From positions 62,001 through 126,000 of the forward strand of contig JAGKQI010000026.1 in the NCBI GenBank assembly GCA_018806915.1: a DNA stretch of 64,000 nt, read 5' to 3'. The translations under genes were made by a program, and so were the position numbers. The DNA comes from Phytophthora colocasiae. Taxonomy: Eukaryota > Oomycota > Peronosporomycetes > Peronosporales > Peronosporaceae. The notes beneath the pieces were generated by a model. The model saw only the letters and a list, made by a program, of their open reading frames with translations. It did no database searches and was not told the origin of the DNA. Positions 48,335 through 56,518 of this stretch are shown here, piece by piece; position 1 is the first letter of the stretch, and each line of letters opens with the position of its first letter.

Positions 48335-49051
48335 CTACTCCTCCTGGAGCGCGACTTGAATCGCCTCCTCCATCGTACTGGCCTGCACGCGGAACAGTTG
48401 CGTGCGGGCCGGGCTTACTCTTAAGCCGTCCATGAACACAGTTACTTGGATGTGTTCAGGTAGGGGGTTCCCTACCAGAGATGCCGCGAGAACGCGCATC
48501 TCTTGGATGTACTCGTGCAGGTCACGTTTCCCTTGCTTGCAGGCTAGGAAGCGTGACCGCTGGCGATACTCATAGTTCGCCGGGAGGAATGCGGCCCGAA
48601 GCTGTTCGCACAGCTGGGCCCAGGATGTAAAACATCCAGGCGACGTCGCTTCGCGCGTGTACGCCCATGTCTTCGCTCGACCCCCGAGGTTAGACAGCGC
48701 GAAAGCGACCCGAAGTCGCTCCACCGAGATGAGAGCCGCCTCCATGGCGAGCTCAACTTCTCGGATCCAGAAGTGAAGGTTTTCACCTTCTTTCCCTTCA
48801 TAGGGAAGAACCTTGAGTCTTAAAGGCTTGGGTTGAACCGGCCTCGGTTCAACCACAGGAGCCTCAAAGGTTCCTCGAACGTGCTCAATGAGCCCACGTT
48901 CGTAGATGTCGAACGCCGCCACGCGTTCGACCTGCTCGGCCTGCGTCGCCGCCGCCAAGCTTCGGAAGGCATCCATCCCAAAGATGCCCGCCATCTTCCG
49001 GACCGACTCAAACTGAGAGTCGGTCAAGTGAGAAAACTCACTTCGATCCAT
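48335..49051 (-). CDS. G1 gag capsid part
   Basis: About 238 codons from ATG 49,051, in the strong initiation context GCCACCATGG. The frame is open a little upstream only from TTG. The retrotransposon gag domain is visible: LKVLPYEGKEGENLHFWIRE, FALSNLGGRAKTWAYT, LCEQLRAAFLPANYEYRQR and FLACKQGKRDLHEYIQEMRVL. It ends at TAG 48,335. It forms the particle shell; RNA binding would lie in the part after the stop. Confidence 0.88.
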   Translation of the reverse strand: MDRSEFSHLTDSQFESVRKMAGIFGMDAFRSLAAATQAEQVERVAAFDIYERGLIEHVRGTFEAPVVEPRPVQPKPLRLKVLPYEGKEGENLHFWIREVELAMEAALISVERLRVAFALSNLGGRAKTWAYTREATSPGCFTSWAQLCEQLRAAFLPANYEYRQRSRFLACKQGKRDLHEYIQEMRVLAASLVGNPLPEHIQVTVFMDGLRVSPARTQLFRVQASTMEEAIQVALQEE

Positions 49052-49116
49052 GGTGGCCAACTACTTCTGGCCACAGAGGATTCAGGTAATCAATCTACCC
49101 GCGTAGGCGTAGGATT

Positions 49117-49133
49117 GACTACAAGTGCTACCA
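49117..49133 (-). promoter_or_regulatory. G1 primer binding site
   Basis: On the minus strand TGGTAGCACTTGTAGTC starts two bases after the LTR. It begins with TGG, complementary to a tRNA CCA end. The tRNA is not identified. Confidence 0.65.
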
Positions 49134-49135
49134 AG

Positions 49136-49449
49136 TGTGACGGGGGTCACACAGCACTTCACACAGAGGAAGGCTTGGAGTATACAAACTCCTAGTGAAC
49201 GGCAGTTCACTCGGTCCACATAGAGTTGGTTAGACTTTCTAAAGATTATGTAGTTTTAAGAATTAATATATTATAGATAATTGTTAGATTTGCCTGCAAT
49301 AGAAACTAAAAGATATATATATTTTAACCTATATAGAAGGTGATAGGTGGCGAGCGAGCCATGCCACGTGTCACCATGATGTGTGACACACCAAATGTAT
49401 CCACTTCGGAAGAGTGACTAAAGTCACTCTTCAATGTAACCCCGTTACA
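49136..49449 (-). repeat. G1 5' LTR
   Basis: 314 bp. The outer thirds are essentially identical to the 3' LTR. The central 110-150 bp differ by about 18 substitutions plus a short indel, and every substitution I could align is a transversion. Two of the hairpins of the 3' LTR are destroyed here. Confidence 0.9.
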
Positions 49450-50409
49450 CGATGGGTTGAGAGTCGACGGGATCGTCCAGCCTAGCAGCCAATTCCTTCC
49501 GATCCGTAATAAGCACTTAAAGGATAGATCACTAGATAGGGTAAAACTGGCCAATATATTATCCAGAATTAACCTCTATGCTAGATCTCGTCTCCTTACC
49601 TTCTTGATGCTGGTAGGCCAATGTAATTCCCGGTTCCAGTCTTGGATGAAGGCACTTGTGAGGTCCAGAGCAAATTCGATTCTGTTTATGGTTATTCCTA
49701 TGTCTACTAGTCCCATCCTCATCTGCTATCCTACGATTACCTGACATCCGGCTACACAGCTGCCCCTCCGATCTTCGATCTCGATCTCACCTAACCCCTG
49801 ATCGCGATCTCGGTCTGCCGATCTGGCGATCTGTCGATCTGTCGATCTGCCGATCTCGATCAGCCGATCTGGCGATCAACCATCTCGGTCATCGATCTTG
49901 GTCCACCGTCTTGAACAATGATCTCGATCAGCAGCCTTCATACTTGATCTCGCGTGCCTGTGTCGTCGACATTTCAGGTCTTGAGCTTCCCGGACTTGAT
50001 CACCACTCCCCATGCGACTAACACTGCCATCAGGTCCCCTCGGCAACATCTCACGGTTATGTTGTCACCGGCCCACCATAGATCGCACCGGTCCCGACCC
50101 TCTGCTGCCTTGATCGCCTTCTCATGCGATCTCAGGCAAGGCGCCCTTTTCTCCTCCGACCCTGAGCCGCCACGCGGGACCGCACGGCGGGTTCTCCAAT
50201 CACTTAGTCTCACTCGACCAAGACGCCATCCATTCATCGCTGGCGAGATCCAGACGAACATCGATCTGGATCCATTCGTCAGCCATCGTTCGCGCAATCT
50301 GGGGTCATCAACTGACATCTTGCTTCGCCAGAGGCCCCTGTCGCTTGATCCGACTCTCTCTGGGCCTGACGTTGCCTTTTCTCGGATTTCTTATTCGCGC
50401 TTCACCACA
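49450..50409 (-). repeat. G2r LTR, minus orientation, right part (U3 side)
   Basis: Continues the LTR interrupted by G1 (the first five bases are the duplication CGATG) and ends ...TTCACCACA at 50,409. 49,795-49,940 is a dense run of GATC-containing 7-8-bp units. Next to its end the minus strand reads GGGGGCGGA, PPT-like and similar to the G2 end, so the interior of this element lies to the right and this is a 3' LTR. Confidence 0.82.
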
Positions 50410-50535
50410 TCCGCCCCCAGCCTGCAAGTTGGTCCGTCTCGGTCCACTTCAGGTCTCATTCTCCAATCTTCAGCCCAAGGCACAAGTCACCCCGACAACA
50501 CTTCGACCACCATCAACGGATCCCTTCCAGTCTCC

Positions 50536-51711
50536 ATGAGCCAGCAAGGAAGTGATCCCGGGAGCGATTATTTGCCTACACCTCCCGATTCCCCAAGATC
50601 CCCCGACGGTCCGCCATCTCCCCATTCCGACATCTCGCGACGTTCGTCGGGTCCGGCTCCAGACCACGCACGCCCGCTCTCATCCGATGAGGCTGGGCCG
50701 ATGCCGGGCAGTCCAGGGCGGGATCGCCTGGTGCGCGAACGTGATCAACTAAGTCGTGAAGCCATGGAACTTCGGGCGCATGTCGACGCCATGGAGCGGT
50801 TCCGGGCAGACCAGCAGGGCGAGATTGCGCGTCTGGAGCGCGAGATCGCTGATCTCGCGGAGGAAGCCTCTGATCTCGATGGATTGCGTATGCAGGTTCA
50901 CCAGCTCCGATCGGAACGCGACGAGTTCTCGCGGCGTCTCAACTCTGCCCAGGCAGACCTAGTTCGAGCTACAGAGGACCGGGATCGTTTGACTGAAGAG
51001 GTGGAACAAGCCACCAACGAGATCCAGGATCTCCAGGCGGAAGCCCGGATCCATGCTTGCGATCTGGCTGAGGCGAAGCAAGACTCCGTCACTGCCAAGG
51101 CCAGCTACAACCGGATCTCGGCTGATCTTGCACATCTCCAACTGGATTCCAGCCCCACGCCTTCGACAGGGGCTCCCACCCGATTGGCTCTGGCTGAGCG
51201 AGATCGAGCCTTGGCGGACTCCGCCCGAGCGATCGCTTCCCTGACCAGTATCGCTGGTGAACGTGACCTAGCCACCGATCAACTCGCCCACGCTAACTCC
51301 GAACTGAACCGAGTCACTTCGGAGCGGGATCGCCTACTCGTAGAACGAGACCAAGCGTTCGCAGATCGCGACAGAGCACAGGCGGATCTCAGCACCGAGC
51401 GACAGCGATCCACTCGTCTAGGTGCGCATATAGTCTAGATCCCCCTCCACCTGACCATGATCACTCATATTCTGTTTGTCGTAGAGGACGATCTGATCGG
51501 TACCCATGCCGAAGTGCAGGAGTTAGAAGCGAGTCTTCAAGCACTGCAGGAGAACTACGATCAAGCGGAAGATAACATATCGGCGACTACCAACGTCCTG
51601 ACCGAAATGGTGTCTCGGCTCCGCGCTGCTCAAGATGAACGGGGGGTCAAACGTGCTCTCAGTCCGCCCCCATCTCCTGCTACATCGCCCCCGCACAAGA
51701 CTGTGGTGTAG
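50536..51711 (+). pseudogene. Antisense coiled-coil ORF next to G2r 3' LTR
   Basis: Plus-strand ORF, opposite to the LTR orientation. Starting at ATG 50,536 (MSQQGSDPGSDYLPTPPDSP) it has a Pro/Ser-rich head. A long charged heptad region follows, typical of a coiled coil (RDRLVRERDQLSREAMELR, FRADQQGEIARLEREIADL, ERDRLLVERDQAFADRDRA). A TAG at 51,436 interrupts it and the same frame resumes to 51,711. Its last codons and stop lie inside the G2 LTR (from 51,702), so the insertion truncated it. The frame is also open upstream to 49,954, inside the LTR, but only from a GTG. No enzymatic motif is seen. Confidence 0.65.
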
Positions 51712-53045
51712 TGGATCCGCTGGAATGAGCAGGGATCCAACGTTCACACACGGCGCCCAGACACTGACTAACGGAGGGGGTACTCCGATAACCGTGGGGG
51801 TTGCTGAGGCTCACCTTGTGTACCCGTCAGTGGGCGGGATCTGCTCTATCAGGAACGGGAGACTGTACACAGGCGTGAGGGCTTGAACGTCCTTGGCGGG
51901 ACTTAGGAGGTTGGACTTGCGTGGGTATTCCTGCACACGGGTCCTGGTTGGGGGGATCTTGGTCTTGGACTCGAAGATCTTGTGGATCCTTGGATCCGGA
52001 GTTGCCTTGGTGGGTGTGGGGTCCTTTTCCTTTCCTTTACTGTCTTGCTTGCCGCCTCCTGTAGCGGTTGGTCTTGAGGGTGTTGAGAGGTCGAGGGATC
52101 CTGCGGTTAAGCAATCAACACCGTTGGATCCGGGGTCTTCACTAGCGTAAGGTAAGCCGGCCAAATCGGGGATCCGGTCTTAGCTGTAGCTAGGTATGCG
52201 AAGAAACTTGCAGGAAGACTAAGGGGAGGCCAATACACTATCCTCTTCCCTTGACTTAAGTCCCGAAGAAAACCACTTGCGCACTAGAAGGTAAATTCGA
52301 CTCTCTGATTTATGGTTATCCAGTTCCTCATCCTGTACCCTATCTTGCCCATCGCAAATCTCTATCTTAGATCATGCTGGCTCTCCTGCAACTTCTCCAC
52401 TATGTCGATGTCTTGGATCTTGAGGATCCGAGTTCGGATCCGAGGATCCAGCTTCAGGATCCAAAGATCCGACTTCAGGATCCGAGGATCCTGGATCTGG
52501 ATCTCTGGATCTTGGATCTTGGGGATCCGGCTTCAGGATCCGAGGATCTTGGATCTGGATCTCGGGATCTTGGATCTTGGGGATCCGGCTTCGGGATCCG
52601 AGGATCTTGGATCTGGATCTCGGGATCTGGGGGTTCGAAGGATCCGCACTTAGGACCGCGGGATCTGCACTTAAGACTGCCGGATCTGCACTTAAGACCG
52701 CCGGATCCGGATCCAGGACTGCGGATCCGCCGGATCCGCACTTAAGACTGCCGGATCCGCACTTAAGGACTGCCGGATCCGCACTTAGGACTGCCGGATC
52801 CGCACTTAAGGATTGCCGGATCCGCACTTAGGATCACCGGATCCGCACTTAGAACTGTGGGATCCGAACGTAGGTAAGCTAGGCCAAGTGGGTCCTAACT
52901 TAGGGTCCGCCCTAGAATAGGTATCCAGTTCCAGGGACCTGTCCTTATCGTAGCACCACTGTCGCACGTCACCCATCATCGTGGTCGTTCTGCGTCGTAT
53001 CCGGTTTGATTTGAATCCACTTTACCACAAATCCACTTCACCACA
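51702..53045 (-). repeat. G2 3' LTR
   Basis: 1,344 bp, TGTGGTGTAG...TTCACCACA. The U3 part holds two kinds of GGATCC repeats (52,420-52,640 and 52,640-52,870). A 117-codon frame on the minus strand (51,811-52,164) is present in both LTRs, but I see no homology. Confidence 0.88.
52420..52870. repeat. GGATCC tandem repeats in G2 LTR
   Basis: First part: mixed units of ggatccgaggatcttggatc type. Second part: about nine units near 21 bp of the form ggatccgcacttaagactgcc with single-base variation. The 5' LTR copy carries one extra 21-bp unit near 63,800, so the array changes length. Confidence 0.85.
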
Positions 53046-54253
53046 ATCGCCCCTGGGACGAGGTTGTTGCCGCACGACGGCATCACGTCGTTCCCATACA
53101 AATTCTCAGTCCGATCCGCCACTTCTTCAAATCACCACTTCAGCAAAAATGGATCGGTCCGCCGACGCCAGTTCTTTCGCGTACACCACGGTGTTCTTCG
53201 TCCAAGATCGCTCTACAACCCAACTTCCTTGCCCTCATTGTGACCAAGCTCCTTCTGACCCTGCTGCGGCCACGACTCCCATATATTTCTCGTCCACTCT
53301 GGCTTTTTCACTCAGGATCCGCACACTCTAACTTCAATCGTCCAAGAAACGATAGTGAGGCCCATTGTCAAAAGACTTTAGGATCCAACTTCAAAACCCA
53401 AGGATCCGGCTTCAGAACCCAAGGATCCAACTCGGAGATCCGAGGATCCCGCCTTAGGACCCAAGGATCCAACTTCAAAACCCGAGGATCCGACTTCAGA
53501 ACCCAAGGATCCAACTCGGAGATCCGAGGATCCCGCCATAGGACCCAAGGATCCAACTTCAAAACCCGAGGATCCGACTTCAGAACCCAAGGATCCAACT
53601 CGGAGATCCGAGGATCCCGCCATAGGACCCAAGGATCCAACTTCAAAACCCGAGGATCCGACTTCAGAACCCAAGGATCCAACTTCAAAACCCGAGGATC
53701 CGACTTCAGAACCCAAGGATCCAACTCGGAGATCCGAGGATCCCGCCTTAGGACCCAAGGATCCAACTTCAAAAACCCGAGGATCCGACTTCAGAACCCA
53801 AGGATCCAACTAGGAGATCCGAGGATCCCGCCTTAGGACCCAAGGATCCAACTTCAAAAACCCCAGGATCCGACTTCAGAACCCAAGGATCCGACTTCAT
53901 AACCCAAGGATCCAACTCGGAGATCCGAGGATTCCGCCTTAGGACCCAAGGATCCAACTTCAGAACCCAAGGATCCGCCTGAGATCTGAGTAAGTGATCG
54001 GGCATCGACCTAGCTGGCATCCGATCCCCACTCAGAGGTCAACCTTCTTTTCTTCACATGTAAATACACAATGCGTCCACTCGCAGTAGGCTGCCAGTCT
54101 TCTTCTTCCACAATGGCGAGCGCCCTCACCAATAGAAGATCCACCACCTCGGCTACTCCTCCTCATGCGACTGCATCGCTTGGAAGCGGTTCCTTTTGCT
54201 CCGTTCTTGGAGGAACTCATGCAGTAACGCGCCGCAGTTCAGGTCTGCTTCAT
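53046..54253. other. G2 3' untranslated region
   Basis: Lies between the integrase stop and the 3' LTR. On the minus strand AGGGGCGAT precedes the LTR and is the probable PPT. The middle is a tandem repeat. Short plus-strand frames (53,151-53,331 and 54,071-54,265) show no recognisable domain. Unlike in G2r, no clear antisense protein is seen here. Confidence 0.6.
53381..53980. repeat. 21-bp GGATCC satellite in 84-bp higher-order units
   Basis: About 29 consecutive 21-bp monomers, each starting GGATCC. Four variants follow one another (aacttcaaaacccga, gacttcagaacccaa, aactcggagatccga, cgccataggacccaa) and give an 84-bp higher-order period. Because 21 is a multiple of 3, frames stay open on both strands, so the open frames here are no evidence for a protein. 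Confidence 0.92.
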
Positions 54254-56518
54254 CTACCCAGGTAGGGTCCTCGTACCCCTTCCAGAAAACTTGGAATTCT
54301 CGTCGGATCCGGCCATACCGAGTGGGTCGTCCGGTCCGGACGTCCGCGATCCGCTCGACTTCAAACTCGCCGTCTTCCAGATCACGCTCCCCAGCTGTCC
54401 TCCGGTAACAAGGCTTCGTCGAAGTCTAAACGATCCGCTTCGTCCACCGTCAGCTGGATCTTCGGTCGGTCTGGGAATGTCCTGACAGGCTTCAACTTGG
54501 AGATGTGCACCACCGGAAACAGAGTGGTAGTCTGTACCAACGATTTCCAAGCGAGCTGCATACTCATTCGTCATTTCCGCCACACGGAACGGTCCATGCC
54601 ACAGGTGAGCCAGTTTCTTGGCGTACCCTTCCTTGACTCTGTCTAAGAACAGCCACACTTGGGATCCGGCCTCGATGGAGTGTTGAGTCGCCGCCTCGTT
54701 CTGCCGGTCGGCACGATCCGAGATCGCCTGCTTCAAGCGGTCATTCACCTCAGCCCTGGCCAGTTGGTAGTGTCGCTGGATCTTATACCTCCAGCGTCGT
54801 GGATCTGTATCTCGACGTCCGGTATTCCCCACGGAGAGCGTTGCTTCCAGAGTCGTCTTGGGATCCCAACCGTGTGCGAGGTAGAACGGCGTGTCGCCCC
54901 TAGTCCGGTCTTGCGCAGTGTTCAAAGCAAATGTCAAGCGTTCGGCATACTCGTCCCAATCTCTCTGGTCGGGATCCTGAACATACATCTTGATTGCTCG
55001 AGTAATCGTCTGCACCATCCGTTCAGCCGTGCCGTTCGACTGTGGTCGATAAGCCATAGTGGCTCTCTGGCGCTGGCCTAGGATCCGGTTGAAAACACGA
55101 AAGAAGTCGGACATGAACCCGGGTTCTCGGTCGTGCCGGATCACCTGGCTGGCGCCGAAACGACGAAACACACAGATCTCATAGGACTCCGCCACCGCTT
55201 GTGCTGTTCGCGAGTTATTGGCATTGACGATCACGTAGCCGGTAAAGAGATCCACCCATACCAGAAGTTCGGTATTCCCGTTCTCGGATCTTGGGAGCGA
55301 GGGTATGTGATCCATGGCGATCACTTGAAACGGGTAAGTGGCTTGAATGTTGCCTGGCGACACACCACGGATCGTAGGTCGCCCCTTGCCCGTCTCACAG
55401 TCCACGCATTCTCCGACGAACTGTTGCACAGATCTGAAAAGTCCTCTCCAGTAGAAGTGATCCTTGATCCTCTGGTACGTGCGGCCAATCCCTTGATGAC
55501 CTCCTTCTAAACTGCTATGATAGTGATGCAGCAGGTCCGCCTGGAGCGTCTCCGGTATAACCAGTCGTAATAATCCATCTCGATCGGCTTCGGCCCTTCG
55601 TGACGGCGTGCAATAGAACAACAGATCATCCTCGTCCAACTCGAAATTGTATGCTAGCAGACGGCACGTTTTGGCTTCGGCCGCAGTCGGATCCGTCAGC
55701 TGTCCCCGCAGGAACGACTTCAGGTTGAAGATCCATGTTTCTTCGTCTTGGGCTTGTCGGATCCGGTCGATCCTCAGCCGTTGCACGGATTCCTCGTCGA
55801 GTACTCGGGGTCGCCCTTCTCTGGCTTGTCCTTGAGTAGCCATTGCACTGATCCGTGGTGTCGGATCCTCGGATCCCGAGGTCAGAATCTCATCCAACCG
55901 ATTCAAAGTGACGAGATCCTCGTGGTCCGCCCCTTGGTCGACTGTGATCCCGCTCTCTCGTTGCAATGCTGCACTGGCCAAGCTGTCGGCGCTTGCGTTC
56001 CACGCTCGCTTCACATGTAGCAGGTCGTGATCCGGCCAATCCCGAAGCCGCATTAGCGCTTTCTGTCTCAGTAACGTCAGGGCCGGCGCTTTACAGTCGA
56101 TCTCGCCGCGCATCTGGCGGATCACCAGATTCGAATCTCCGCAGATAACAAGTCGCCCCTTAGCCAGATCCTCGAGTAACTCGAAACATAATAGAAGTCC
56201 GTTATACTCTGCTTCGTTGACTGTCAGGTTCTCTGCGTATCGAGATGCTGCCTTAATCACCCTCCATTCAGGTAACTTCCAGACGATCGCGCTGAAGGAT
56301 CCTCCGCCACGTTTCACTCTGGCGGATCCGTCGAAACTAACCACCCACAACTCTTCCTCCGGTCCTACGGTCGGTACTGGCATCTGGATCGCTCGGCGTG
56401 GCTCTTTCCTCGGGGCGATGTTCACTAGAGCTTGATCCACCTCGGATCTCGGGTGATACTTGCGGCAAGGGATCCGAGGATCTCGTCCTCCCCTTTCGTA
56501 CACTTCTGTGATCTCCAA
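54254..56518 (-). CDS. G2 archaeal-type RNase H plus integrase
   Basis: 754 codons open; the frame begins at a TTG after a frame change, so this is the C-terminal part of pol. Residues about 57-185 form a second RNase H with the acidic set D63 (SFDGSA), E102 (NEAEYNGL), D128 (GDSNLVI) and D178 (NASADSL). The integrase has an HHCC zinc site (H334 or H341 region, C371, C374) and a DD35E core: D403, D463 and E499, with 35 residues between the last two. A GPF module (LWHGPFRV) follows. No chromodomain is seen. A similar added RNase H is known from oomycete and plant Tat gypsy elements. Confidence 0.9.
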   Translation of the reverse strand: MEITEVYERGGRDPRIPCRKYHPRSEVDQALVNIAPRKEPRRAIQMPVPTVGPEEELWVVSFDGSARVKRGGGSFSAIVWKLPEWRVIKAASRYAENLTVNEAEYNGLLLCFELLEDLAKGRLVICGDSNLVIRQMRGEIDCKAPALTLLRQKALMRLRDWPDHDLLHVKRAWNASADSLASAALQRESGITVDQGADHEDLVTLNRLDEILTSGSEDPTPRISAMATQGQAREGRPRVLDEESVQRLRIDRIRQAQDEETWIFNLKSFLRGQLTDPTAAEAKTCRLLAYNFELDEDDLLFYCTPSRRAEADRDGLLRLVIPETLQADLLHHYHSSLEGGHQGIGRTYQRIKDHFYWRGLFRSVQQFVGECVDCETGKGRPTIRGVSPGNIQATYPFQVIAMDHIPSLPRSENGNTELLVWVDLFTGYVIVNANNSRTAQAVAESYEICVFRRFGASQVIRHDREPGFMSDFFRVFNRILGQRQRATMAYRPQSNGTAERMVQTITRAIKMYVQDPDQRDWDEYAERLTFALNTAQDRTRGDTPFYLAHGWDPKTTLEATLSVGNTGRRDTDPRRWRYKIQRHYQLARAEVNDRLKQAISDRADRQNEAATQHSIEAGSQVWLFLDRVKEGYAKKLAHLWHGPFRVAEMTNEYAARLEIVGTDYHSVSGGAHLQVEACQDIPRPTEDPADGGRSGSFRLRRSLVTGGQLGSVIWKTASLKSSGSRTSGPDDPLGMAGSDENSKFSGRGTRTLPG

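Larger units (their letters stand above)
41188..49449 (-). mobile_element. G1: full-length Ty3/gypsy chromovirus
   Basis: 8.26-kb element with LTRs of 316 and 314 bp, PBS, PPT and a perfect 5-bp duplication CGATG (41,183-41,187 and 49,450-49,454). The order on the minus strand is gag, zinc knuckle, protease, RT, RNase H, integrase, chromodomain, then an antisense ORF before the 3' LTR. Multiple frame changes and stops mean it is not autonomous as read. Its sequence is unusually dense in short perfect inverted repeats from end to end. Confidence 0.92.

Noticed and set aside
51811..52164. 117-codon frame in the G2 LTR, also at 63,117-63,470
   Set aside because: Its presence in both LTRs follows from LTR duplication and is not evidence of selection. 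No motif seen.
53240..53836. 198-codon repetitive protein on the plus strand (and similar frames on the minus strand)
   Set aside because: The 21-bp period is a multiple of three, so all frames without a stop in the monomer stay open. There is no independent evidence of coding.
53381..53980. Regular direct repeats as a possible CRISPR array
   Set aside because: Monomers are contiguous with no unique spacers, and the sequence is inside a eukaryotic retrotransposon.
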